Positions 38,547 to 46,323 of a DNA stretch of 48,959 bases are shown one piece after another. The translations under genes and the position numbers were made by a program. The notes below the pieces were generated by a model that had not been told where the DNA came from, did not search any database, and was given only the letters and a program-made list of their open reading frames with translations. Positions within the stretch are counted from its first letter, which is position 1. The number at the start of each line of letters is the position of its first letter. The stretch comes from a virus. The DNA lies in the IMG/VR virus record IMGVR_UViG_3300037041_000469, positions 1-48,959 of that record, one strand, 5' to 3'.

Positions 38547-39505
38547 CGGTATAGAAAGTAGTCGTTGGGTGATGGTGAAAGTAAATCAGACCCGATTAGG
38601 TTTTCCGCCCGACTATAGTTGGCTATCCTAAGTGGAGCGCAAGTAGGGATTTCTAAGCCTTCCATCTCCTTCTCTTGTTCTTGCACGGCCAATGCTAAGT
38701 TAGACATGAACTCTTGCGCCTTACGATTCTCACGCGAGTTCAATGCAAGAACCGCATAGATCATTGCATCTGGGATAAACTCTACCAGTTCTTTTGGATC
38801 GGTTAGGTCGAAGTATTTCTTTGATGCGTAGAGTGTAATACACTCGCAAGTCCTCGGTGCTTTGAACCTACGGAATGTAGGGTTAGCATCGTTAGGTTGG
38901 TAGATGGCAATGAGCGTTTTTGCTTCCAGTGCCGTGTCGTAGGCGTATACCCGAATCCTGCCTTTAGTAATCGGTTTGGTTACTCCCCGAATTCCTTTTA
39001 CAAGGAGATCGGACTTCGCCAGCGTTGGTGGATTGGCAGTAGTTACTTTAACCTTATGATAGGTATCATACTGGTCTTGTGCTTCAAACATCAACTCTAC
39101 GCCGATGTCTTCAGCTTCCTCTGCCATCACCCCGATTTGGTATGGATGGGTAGTATAATCTCGGAAGAGAACATGGAGTCCTCCTACTTCAGTAATTCCT
39201 CTATGGCATGAGTGGTCGGCATGGAGAGCAAACGCATTGGTAGCATTGAACCATTCATCTGCGAGAGATGCAGATTCATTGCCAATCCATGCGAGTTTGA
39301 TTTGCTCGTATCTTGCTGGAAGCGTGAAGCAATCGTTCACGCAGCAAATCTGGACATACTCTTCTTGCGAAGTCCATGCCTTCTTATTCCACAACAATCG
39401 TCTCGCTTGGTTTACGGCTTTAACGGCTCGCTCATAAGAACATACGCCACTATCGCCAACAAACCCCTTGACGACCTCAACCATCTCTTCGAGGGTATCA
39501 GCCAT
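38543..39505 (-). CDS. Tail tubular protein A / head-tail adaptor-like
   Basis: A 320-residue protein. It has a helical start (ERAVKAVNQARRLLWNKKAW), a beta-rich core, then a helical end (KELVEFIPDAMIYAVLALNS; RENRKAQEFMSNLALAVQEQ). This helix-beta-helix form and position resemble the adaptor that joins portal to tail tube in podoviruses. No Shine-Dalgarno sequence; a dispersed palindrome lies 3 nt upstream of the ATG. Confidence 0.55.
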   Translation of the reverse strand: MADTLEEMVEVVKGFVGDSGVCSYERAVKAVNQARRLLWNKKAWTSQEEYVQICCVNDCFTLPARYEQIKLAWIGNESASLADEWFNATNAFALHADHSCHRGITEVGGLHVLFRDYTTHPYQIGVMAEEAEDIGVELMFEAQDQYDTYHKVKVTTANPPTLAKSDLLVKGIRGVTKPITKGRIRVYAYDTALEAKTLIAIYQPNDANPTFRRFKAPRTCECITLYASKKYFDLTDPKELVEFIPDAMIYAVLALNSRENRKAQEFMSNLALAVQEQEKEMEGLEIPTCAPLRIANYSRAENLIGSDLLSPSPNDYFLYR

Positions 39506-39508
39506 AGG

Positions 39509-39524
39509 TTATCGTTACCGATAA
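39509..39524. repeat. Dispersed palindrome, site 15
   Basis: TTATCGTTACCGATAA filling the gap between the stop at 39525 and three bases before the ATG at 39505 (minus strand). Confidence 0.9.
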
Positions 39525-39689
39525 TTATTTTCCACCAACGGGCTTGCCAGATTTTGGAAGTGGTGCGCTGGAGTATGGGTTCTTGCCAGTGTTAGGTGGG
39601 TTCATGTTGCCCATACCTTCACGAATCATGCCGCGAGTTGGTGAGCCGCCAGATACGAGCTTAGGATCAGTTCCTTTTAGTGGTGTCAT
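39525..39689 (-). CDS. Small Pro/Gly-rich hypothetical protein
   Basis: A 54-residue protein rich in Pro, Gly and Lys (MTPLKGTDPKLVSGGSPTRG; PLPKSGKPVGGK), likely unfolded. It lies between two virion genes and ends directly at a dispersed palindrome. It could be a small virion component. Weakly supported. Confidence 0.45.
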   Translation of the reverse strand: MTPLKGTDPKLVSGGSPTRGMIREGMGNMNPPNTGKNPYSSAPLPKSGKPVGGK

Positions 39690-39716
39690 ATATTTACTTT
39701 CTTTATGGCTATGTTG

Positions 39717-40235
39717 TTACGAAGTATGAATTGCCATCCATTCAATACTTGTGATATTAGAAATATTGTTTTCGACGCGAATTGAAAATCCTGTAGTTGT
39801 TTTGCTTGCGTCATTTAATGCAAATAAAGGAGTTGGAGAAGTCGAGATTGTGCCAGCGCAAACTGGAGTAACTGATACTGCATAATTCACATTTGGAAGC
39901 GCAGCAAAAGAAACAGTTTGAATAGAGTCAAGAGTAGGAACTCCTGTTACCACACCCCTTCTTACATTTACAACTGGAATTGCATTTACCTGCGTAGTAA
40001 GGTTAGCGATGTTTGTTGTGTTCGCTGAAATCTGCGTTTGTTGGTCAGCAAGGTCTTCGTTGATTTGAGCAATCTGCGATGGAGTTACATCGCCAAGGCC
40101 GGGAACATTGATCGTTCCGTTAGCCAGAACCTCATCAATGAATATCTGGAACACATTCTGCCAGTTACCAGTTGGACAGAAGTCATCTGGAACATTTGGA
40201 AATGTAAGTGCGGGACTGGAATCCTGATTGTCCAT
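39717..40235 (-). CDS. Virion/tail-associated protein
   Basis: A 172-residue protein with a helical coiled-coil middle (IAQINEDLADQQTQISANTT; NIANLTTQVNAIP) and a beta-rich C-terminal domain (NVNYAVSVTPVCAGTIST; GFSIRVENNISNITSIEW), like a short trimeric fibre with a C-terminal head. No exact family is recognised. Confidence 0.5.
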   Translation of the reverse strand: MDNQDSSPALTFPNVPDDFCPTGNWQNVFQIFIDEVLANGTINVPGLGDVTPSQIAQINEDLADQQTQISANTTNIANLTTQVNAIPVVNVRRGVVTGVPTLDSIQTVSFAALPNVNYAVSVTPVCAGTISTSPTPLFALNDASKTTTGFSIRVENNISNITSIEWMAIHTS

Positions 40236-40238
40236 AAA

Positions 40239-42245
40239 TTAATTTACGATATTGTATTCCCAATATTTTTCTTGGCAACACAAAAATGGTTCACATTCCT
40301 CATTTTCTTCTGGGCAGTCACCGACTGGAGAATCGTCGTTGTTCTTGATGTTTGCCATTAGGCGAACTCGGTCAACAGTAGCCGCGCCAGTGAGGTTAAC
40401 TTTAATCTGGAACTCGCTTCCTTCTACTGATGGGATACCTGCCAAGTCATTGCACTCGCTTGGATCAGGCGTGTTAAACTTGTAGCGTTTATAGCGATTA
40501 CCATTTTTCTGTGGAACGCATTCAGTTACTTTAGGTGAGCATGGGTTGCATCCGAAAGTCGTAGGAACTTTGAGTTCTGACCAGCATGGATTGGAGTCAG
40601 CGCGGAAATCAACATAGCTATCTACCATTCCCTTAATCTCACTCATCCACATTTCTCCACCAGTAATCTTTTTGCGGAGAAACTTGTTTGTAGCCCCGCT
40701 TCGGTTGAAGTCATACCTTCCTGTTGTGAAGAAGGATTCAATTTGCCTTGTTCCATTCGGGCCGTAATCGTCGCCTTGTGAGGTAGTAAATTCGTAGAGT
40801 CGGTTCTTGTTGTCTTTATCAAACGAGAATCCGAATCCTCGCTTCTCACCTTGGATTAGTGCCGTGAGTAGCTGAGTTGGTCTAAAGCCTGTCCAGATGC
40901 CATTCCAGCGAAAAGAAAGCTGTGCGTCTGGTGCGGGTGAAGATGATTGGTCAAGGTCAAGAACCACCATTCCGCGATGATAACGGTTCAATCCTTCTAC
41001 TCCTGCTGCTCGATATGTTTGTGGAGCTACTGTGCTAATGAGGTAGTTGTCGAAGAACATCGTAGAGGCGAATTGCTTCAGCCAAGGCGTATCGTTCGTA
41101 ACCCACTTGTTTACTTCCCTTGATAGTTTACGCAGTGAGAAGTATCGCGCAAATTCAGATTGGCTATTGGAATAGAATGCCCAACCATCGTGTGATCTAA
41201 ACCAAAGCTCCGAGTTAGCCAGACCAACATACGGACTTGTGCATCCGCGCCCAAGCAATGAGATGCGCTGGATGTTCGATGTGTTCCATTGGCTTCTTGG
41301 TATAGAGACATCCATTGAGAATGCTCCGTTACCAGTTAGGACTACAAGCTCACCTTGGCCGCGAAGGTTGGTTCCAATCTGTGGCATTACTCTCATGCCA
41401 GTGATATTCCCCATCATTGCTGGAGTGGAGAACGCGCCACCTTCTGCCCAATATCCAATCTCTGTGAAGTTCTCGGTATTCTTGGTATCAGTAAATCCGC
41501 CACCATAGATAATATCTGAAGCGTAAATTTGATTGAACCTGTCAGAAACGAAGACTCGCCCAAAAGCATACTCCATCACAGTTCCAATCGGCATCTTGGC
41601 GAGGTATGGATTCAAGCGATAGGCAGGAAGTTTGACTGTTCCTGTTCCTGTTCCCCTTTGAGTATCTGTAATAACTGCCGTGAACTTTACTCCGACTGTA
41701 TTGGATGGCGCACCGATCAAAGTAAAGTTGGTAGTGCCAACTGAAACGATCTCGCAGTAGTCTCCGTTCTGGATTTCGCTTGCGGTTAGCGTTCCTAATA
41801 CTCCGTCCCATGCTATCGCATTCTGGTAGCCGTTTTGGATATACGCCCGATCTTCAGCTTGCACGAAGAATGTGTGCATCATGCCCTGATCGTTGCCTTC
41901 GATGATCTTGTAGGCGTATGCTTGGTTGTTTACTATCTTCAGAAAGTAGATAACGCCAGATACAGATAGCAGAAGTCCATCGCTCGTTCTGTAGTTAGTC
42001 GCCCGATATGGATACGCACCTTGGAAGCTACCACCAAGAATATCGTTAACGATAGTCTCCGATTGGTCTGCTCCAGCAAGAATCGGGATATTCCGAATGC
42101 TTGGTCTGGTTCGGTTGATGCCGCCTCGGAATGTCCTATTAACCGATTCTGCTACTACAGAATCTGGCAAATACGATGGATGAGTATCTGCGTCTTGCGC
42201 GATGATACTTGTGAATCCATCAAAGACTGATCCTTCTGCTGGCAT
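40239..42245 (-). CDS. Tail tubular protein B-like structural protein
   Basis: A 668-residue, beta-rich protein. An N-terminal segment (NRTFRGGINRTRPSIRNI) precedes repeated strands with paired Gly and aromatic residues (AYPYRATNYRTSDGLLLSVS; GRVFVSDRFNQIYASDI). Size, character and place one step before the adaptor gene match the tail-tube nozzle proteins of podoviruses (T7 gp12-like). One palindrome lies within it. It overlaps its upstream neighbour by a TAATG junction. Confidence 0.6.
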   Translation of the reverse strand: MPAEGSVFDGFTSIIAQDADTHPSYLPDSVVAESVNRTFRGGINRTRPSIRNIPILAGADQSETIVNDILGGSFQGAYPYRATNYRTSDGLLLSVSGVIYFLKIVNNQAYAYKIIEGNDQGMMHTFFVQAEDRAYIQNGYQNAIAWDGVLGTLTASEIQNGDYCEIVSVGTTNFTLIGAPSNTVGVKFTAVITDTQRGTGTGTVKLPAYRLNPYLAKMPIGTVMEYAFGRVFVSDRFNQIYASDIIYGGGFTDTKNTENFTEIGYWAEGGAFSTPAMMGNITGMRVMPQIGTNLRGQGELVVLTGNGAFSMDVSIPRSQWNTSNIQRISLLGRGCTSPYVGLANSELWFRSHDGWAFYSNSQSEFARYFSLRKLSREVNKWVTNDTPWLKQFASTMFFDNYLISTVAPQTYRAAGVEGLNRYHRGMVVLDLDQSSSPAPDAQLSFRWNGIWTGFRPTQLLTALIQGEKRGFGFSFDKDNKNRLYEFTTSQGDDYGPNGTRQIESFFTTGRYDFNRSGATNKFLRKKITGGEMWMSEIKGMVDSYVDFRADSNPCWSELKVPTTFGCNPCSPKVTECVPQKNGNRYKRYKFNTPDPSECNDLAGIPSVEGSEFQIKVNLTGAATVDRVRLMANIKNNDDSPVGDCPEENEECEPFLCCQEKYWEYNIVN
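42040..42055. repeat. Dispersed palindrome, site 16
   Basis: ATATCGTTAACGATAG in the tail-tube gene, read on the minus strand as T-I-V-N-D-I. Confidence 0.85.
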
Positions 42246-43258
42246 TATACAACAATACGAAGCTCACCAGTTGAGGTTTTGTAAACATCGTCAGCAACCA
42301 ATCCACCAGTAATTGCAGCAGCATTGTTGGCATAGGTTGGAAGTCCTTGAAGTCGGACTGTTCCATTTACATGAAGCGTTTTTGCTGGAGATGCGGTTCC
42401 AATTCCAACATTTCCAGTTGATCTAACAATTTGCATTGAAGTGCCAAGATATGCTCCAGCATCAGTAAATCTATTTATAAAGAAATCAGAACCAACATTT
42501 GATCCAGACTCTGCTGTATCAGTAGAACCTATATTCCATCTTGTAAGATTATTTGTTGTTAATGAAATAAGTTTAAATTCTGATGTTGCTCCATTAATAA
42601 TTGTTTCGTTCTTTGATTTTATCTTTCCATTTACATCCAATGCTTGGGTTGGGGTAAGCGTATAAATCCCAACATTAGCTCCATTAAATACAGTAGCTTT
42701 TGTTGTTTCTGTGCTTGAATTAAAAAAAACAAAAGCACCATCAGAAGCCCCATTAAACTCCATGTCAGCAGTAGCTCCAAAGAAATTCAAAGTTCCACCA
42801 GCAATTGGATTTGTTTTTGAACTTTGAATGGAAAAAGGAATTCCATTCTCTGTTTGAATTGAAATCCCATTGCCAGTTCCAGTATTCGTAACATCAATAG
42901 TTTTTGCTGTAATTGCTCCAGTTGATGCAAGTGAACCAACGCTAACAGCTCCAGTAGTAGTCAATGGTTGGCTACCAAGATCAACTGGGCCAGATTGAAG
43001 GACACTATTGAGCGTAGCAAACTCAACAAGTCCGGTTGCATCTTTTCTCAAGATAGTTCCGCTTGCTCCGTTTGTCCAAGTCAGATTACCAGCACCATCA
43101 GTCTTCAAGACTTGTTGGGCAACTGGAGTCTGAATCGTCTTCTGACAAGCAGCAGAGTCTTCTACTACCAATCGTTTTCCATTGGCAGTTGTTTCAAGTG
43201 GTTCACACAACAACGGAAAGTTCGTGTCGCATGGCGGGCAAGGTGTGCAGTAGCTCAT
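42245..43258 (-). CDS. Tail-fibre-like protein
   Basis: A 337-residue protein. The Cys-rich start (MSYCTPCPPCDTNFPLLC) is followed by Thr/Gly/Asn-rich beta repeats (LGSQPLTTTGAVSVGSLAST; GNVGIGTASPAKTLHVNGTV). The latter 'GNVGIGT-SP--KL-V-G' signature is typical of the C-terminal shaft/head of fibre proteins with intramolecular chaperone-like ends. It probably contributes to host binding. Confidence 0.65.
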   Translation of the reverse strand: MSYCTPCPPCDTNFPLLCEPLETTANGKRLVVEDSAACQKTIQTPVAQQVLKTDGAGNLTWTNGASGTILRKDATGLVEFATLNSVLQSGPVDLGSQPLTTTGAVSVGSLASTGAITAKTIDVTNTGTGNGISIQTENGIPFSIQSSKTNPIAGGTLNFFGATADMEFNGASDGAFVFFNSSTETTKATVFNGANVGIYTLTPTQALDVNGKIKSKNETIINGATSEFKLISLTTNNLTRWNIGSTDTAESGSNVGSDFFINRFTDAGAYLGTSMQIVRSTGNVGIGTASPAKTLHVNGTVRLQGLPTYANNAAAITGGLVADDVYKTSTGELRIVV

Positions 43259-43434
43259 TTTATTTCAATTCCGTTTTCGTCGAGCGGCTGGCTTGATTCA
43301 AATTGTTTATTTGAAAGTTGTTTGTTGATAGAATCAATTACTGGAGCAACAACCCGAAATGGAAGCTCGCATAATGCAGAGCTAATAATTTGAAGTTGTT
43401 GTTGAGTTAGTTCTATTTTGATGGTGTTATTCAT
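43255..43434 (-). CDS. Small hypothetical protein among fibre genes
   Basis: A 59-residue helical protein (MNNTIKIELTQQQLQIISSA; PVIDSINKQLSNKQFE). Its stop overlaps the start of the fibre-like gene (ATGA), which supports it. It may be a small chaperone or attachment factor for a fibre, but this is a guess. Confidence 0.5.
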   Translation of the reverse strand: MNNTIKIELTQQQLQIISSALCELPFRVVAPVIDSINKQLSNKQFESSQPLDENGIEIK

Positions 43435-43437
43435 ATA

Positions 43438-44748
43438 TTAAGGAACTATTTTTACGACATTACCAGATGCTGCATCTCTCCAAAGTTGACCTGTGGTTAA
43501 TCCAGCAGCACTTGTTGGGAGATTTGGTAGCGTAATAATGTTAGTTGCTCCAGCAGCAGAAATAATGATTCGTTGCGTTGTTCCATCGTAAAAAGAAAAG
43601 TCTTTTGTTCCATTTCCAGACCCGTCTTGTCCAACAACCCAATCTCCAAATTGGACTCCTGCCCTTTCGCTTGTTGCATGAGTTGATGGCCCAATCCTTA
43701 TTGCGTTTCCAAATTGCGATGAAATAGCAGTTTGTATTTTTGACTCATTGTTAAGTTGTGTTGATAGTCCAAACAATGAAACTCCTGCATCTGGTGATAT
43801 TCTAATTGCGCCAGAGTTTGCAACTGCATTTGGATGTTTTGTAAAAATATCAACTGCGTAGTTGATATAATCCGTAATTCCAATTCCAGTTCCAATTCTT
43901 GATCTTACAGTTGAATCCAACCAAACAGAACCAGCAAATCCTCCAATTAAAATACCATACTCATATCCATCTGTTGCTGATGCAGAATATCCAGTATTTG
44001 CGGTTGAAAGTAATCCAGACCACCCGTTGATTGAAAGACCTGCACGAAGAGGGTATGTCGTGTCTCCAGACCTTGACTCAAATCCAAAACCCGGTTCCCC
44101 CGGCCTTGTTGTAATTGTTGCACCATACGATCCAGAATGAGATGCGTCAATTGTATTGTCGGGGCAAAACTTCATAACAAGTGAAGTCATTCCAGATAAG
44201 AATCCTTCACGATCACTTGCATTGGATGATTTTGGGCCAATTACAGAAAATTCATTGTAAATATTTATTCCGCTTTGAATGTTATCTCTTTGCAAAACAG
44301 CGGCTCCTGCGATTGGAACAATTTCTGTGCGTCCAGTTCCAGAACCATTTCCTGCCGCCCATACATTGATATGACCTGTTAAGCAATTTGTTGTTCCGCT
44401 TGCTTTTTGACCAAGAGATGCTTTTGTTTGGCCGTATCCTTGATAAGAATAAATTCCACTTCCAGCACTATAATATCCGTTTGTATTTGATTCTCCATTA
44501 AATATTCGTTTTACAAGAACAGTATCGTGAAGTTCTCTGTCAGTTCCATTCACAGACCAATTATCGGAACTATTTTTATTTATATTACCAAATGAATTTA
44601 CATTCAATACATCCTGCGTAGTTGCGTTAGCATTGCCTCGTGCCAGTTTAATCGTGCCGTCTGGTGACGATGGCACTGCCAGCGTGAAGTTCTGCGTTGC
44701 TGTAAGTGATTGTCCGATCTGGACTGCGTTTGCTTTGATGAGACTCAT
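43438..44748 (-). CDS. Tail spike/fibre-like protein
   Basis: A 436-residue, Gly/Ser/Thr/Asn-rich, beta-rich protein. The N-terminus (SLIKANAVQIGQSLTATQNF; TLAVPSSPDGTIKLARGNAN) matches the start of many phage fibre proteins. The C-terminal end (ITLPNLPTSAAGLTTGQLWR, then DAASGNVVKIVP) matches the common 'LPT-AAGL--G-LW-D-----L-I' tail of phage virion proteins. The middle may be the receptor-binding part. Confidence 0.65.
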   Translation of the reverse strand: MSLIKANAVQIGQSLTATQNFTLAVPSSPDGTIKLARGNANATTQDVLNVNSFGNINKNSSDNWSVNGTDRELHDTVLVKRIFNGESNTNGYYSAGSGIYSYQGYGQTKASLGQKASGTTNCLTGHINVWAAGNGSGTGRTEIVPIAGAAVLQRDNIQSGINIYNEFSVIGPKSSNASDREGFLSGMTSLVMKFCPDNTIDASHSGSYGATITTRPGEPGFGFESRSGDTTYPLRAGLSINGWSGLLSTANTGYSASATDGYEYGILIGGFAGSVWLDSTVRSRIGTGIGITDYINYAVDIFTKHPNAVANSGAIRISPDAGVSLFGLSTQLNNESKIQTAISSQFGNAIRIGPSTHATSERAGVQFGDWVVGQDGSGNGTKDFSFYDGTTQRIIISAAGATNIITLPNLPTSAAGLTTGQLWRDAASGNVVKIVP

Positions 44749-45050
44749 ACGATTGTGTAGTTGCTGCCTGCTGGAACTGTTAGTGTGACTCCGGGGTTTA
44801 CTGTAATTGGCCCTGCTGACATGGCGTTGCGTCCTGGGGTGATTGTGTAGTCTGTTACCATTACTGAATCATTCTCGTAGAATACTCCAAAGGTATTTCC
44901 ACCTACTGGAGCCTTGCCGCCCGTTGTTCCTCCAGCGGCTTCTACCGCGATACGAGCATAGTAAGCTGCACGATTTACAATCTCATTCAATGCCGCCTCA
45001 CTTGGGCCGCATGGATTGCATTTTGAACTTCTGGAATTTCCGCAACTCAT
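44745..45050 (-). CDS. Small virion/fibre-associated protein
   Basis: A 101-residue protein with a Cys-rich N-terminus (MSCGNSRSSKCNPCGPSEAA) and a C-terminal beta segment (GPITVNPGVTLTVPAGSNYT) of the kind seen in fibre-tip proteins. A dispersed palindrome lies 4 nt upstream of its ATG and no Shine-Dalgarno sequence is visible. It is ATGA-coupled to the spike-like gene. Confidence 0.55.
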   Translation of the reverse strand: MSCGNSRSSKCNPCGPSEAALNEIVNRAAYYARIAVEAAGGTTGGKAPVGGNTFGVFYENDSVMVTDYTITPGRNAMSAGPITVNPGVTLTVPAGSNYTIV

Positions 45051-45054
45051 AGTT

Positions 45055-45070
45055 TTATCGTTAACGATAG
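45055..45070. repeat. Dispersed palindrome, site 17
   Basis: TTATCGTTAACGATAG, four bases upstream of the ATG at 45050 (minus strand) and just after the end of the endolysin-like gene. Confidence 0.88.
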
Positions 45071-45081
45071 TTTAGGTTAAG

Positions 45082-45627
45082 TCAAGATGTTTGTTCCACT
45101 AAAAGATAGGGAATTGTTTTTTGGTTGTATCTATTCATTTCCGAATAGACAAGGTTGATGAATCCATCCCATTGTGAAGGGTAGATCGTCTGGCATCCTT
45201 CGCTTGAGGTAGATTTGTAACTGCCCTTATGGATGTTGATAGCGATGCCCATATCGTCTCCAGTAATGTCTCGCGTAACAGGCAACTCCTCTTTGGCGTT
45301 AGCAGGTCGCAACGCTGGATAGCCACCTCCGGGTTTACTAATGCCATGATTCCCTTTGCGAAATCTATGAACGCCCGTTTTGAGAACCGCAATACCTTTT
45401 CGATATACAGACGGGTCAGTATTCGCATTGAATGTAGCATGGACTGAAGGTGATAAAAGAATAATCGCGTCATCGTAAATGCCCCTATCGTTCTTCCCTT
45501 TGATCCCCATCGAATCGGCGTAATACCCTCTAATCCCGACCAGCGCGACACGATCCTCGATCCCCGCACGGATAACCATTGCGAGGGTCTTTTCTTTCGC
45601 TTGCTGCGGTCTGGAGTTAGGAACCAT
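45082..45627 (-). CDS. Putative endolysin, L,D-transpeptidase-like
   Basis: A 181-residue protein with the segment IHKGSYKSTSSEGCQTIYPS near residue 140. This H-x-G ... S-x-G-C pattern resembles the catalytic His and Cys of YkuD-type L,D-transpeptidases, used by some phages as peptidoglycan-cleaving enzymes. It lies directly after a holin-like gene in the lysis cassette. The residues are compatible with cell-wall cleavage, but the family is not certain. Confidence 0.5.
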   Translation of the reverse strand: MVPNSRPQQAKEKTLAMVIRAGIEDRVALVGIRGYYADSMGIKGKNDRGIYDDAIILLSPSVHATFNANTDPSVYRKGIAVLKTGVHRFRKGNHGISKPGGGYPALRPANAKEELPVTRDITGDDMGIAINIHKGSYKSTSSEGCQTIYPSQWDGFINLVYSEMNRYNQKTIPYLLVEQTS

Positions 45628-45797
45628 TAGCCTTTACGGATTACATTGATGAGTCCAACAAGTCCGAGTCCTGCGACAAGGATAGCCTCTTGGAGTTCTG
45701 GTTCGATCTTCACTCCGACTGCCGTAGCAATCAGAATCAATCCGCGCCATGTGCTATTCTCGGTGAGTCGTTCAAGGATGATGTTTGCGATTTTCAT
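45627..45797 (-). CDS. Putative small holin
   Basis: A 56-residue protein starting at the ATG at 45797. It has two short hydrophobic segments (STWRGLILIATAVGVKI and LQEAILVAGLGLVGLINVI), the layout of small phage holins that make the membrane hole for lysis. It overlaps the lipoprotein end (ATGA) and the endolysin start (TAATG), as expected of a lysis cassette. Confidence 0.65.
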   Translation of the reverse strand: MKIANIILERLTENSTWRGLILIATAVGVKIEPELQEAILVAGLGLVGLINVIRKG

Positions 45798-46000
45798 TTG
45801 TCTTTTATGGTTTTGCTGAAGTGTTCCCAAGCGTGTTTCATGTTTGGGTTGGCTCCCGCGTTTTGTGTCTGGTAGGGTATGTAACTAACCGAAAGTTTTA
45901 TTGATCCCAATCTGCCTTGGTGTTCACCATAAGGCGGGATTGGCATACTCACGCAAGATGTTAGAAATGCCGCTGCGATTATCGTTAACGATAGTTTCAT
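45794..46000 (-). CDS. Putative outer-membrane lipoprotein (o-spanin-like)
   Basis: A 68-residue protein. A short signal peptide (KLSLTIIAAAFLTSC) ends in an L-T-S-C lipobox, followed by a Pro-rich mature part (SMPIPPYGEHQGRLGSIKLS). It is next to a membrane coiled-coil protein and a holin, so it is a likely outer-membrane spanin. The start codon is followed within 3 nt by a dispersed palindrome that encodes L-S-L-T-I. Confidence 0.6.
   Translation of the reverse strand: MKLSLTIIAAAFLTSCVSMPIPPYGEHQGRLGSIKLSVSYIPYQTQNAGANPNMKHAWEHFSKTIKDK
45979..45994. repeat. Dispersed palindrome, site 18
   Basis: TTATCGTTAACGATAG, three bases after the ATG at 46000 (minus strand), in the signal peptide of the lipoprotein. 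Confidence 0.88.
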
Positions 46001-46001
46001 G

Positions 46002-46289
46002 CTAGATGGATTCCAGCTTTCTTTCGATGCGATCAAGGATCGTCATGTTCCTTCCAATTGTTTGGTTGGACAATGAGAGAACTTCCAGCATTTCTTTGTT
46101 AGCAGTTTTCAGATGAGTATTAAACTCGCTTTGCACCTGATCCATCTTTTTCTCCACACGCTCAAGGCGAGATGTAAAGAAGCGAAACAATACAATGACC
46201 GCAAGAATCCCGATAATCAGCAACGCAACAAACATCCATCGGTCAGATTGATTTGCTGCAAACGATATGGTTTCAATATATTCTGACAT
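46002..46289 (-). CDS. Membrane coiled-coil protein (i-spanin-like)
   Basis: A 95-residue protein starting at the ATG at 46289. It has one N-terminal membrane segment (WMFVALLIIGILAVIVLFRF) and a long coiled coil (LERVEKKMDQVQSEFNTHLK to ILDRIERKLESI). Membrane anchor plus periplasmic coiled coil next to a lipoprotein gene is the arrangement of phage spanins, which fuse the two membranes at lysis. Confidence 0.55.
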   Translation of the reverse strand: MSEYIETISFAANQSDRWMFVALLIIGILAVIVLFRFFTSRLERVEKKMDQVQSEFNTHLKTANKEMLEVLSLSNQTIGRNMTILDRIERKLESI

Positions 46290-46323
46290 AATTAAATATT
46301 TTATTGTGTTCAATCCAAAATTT

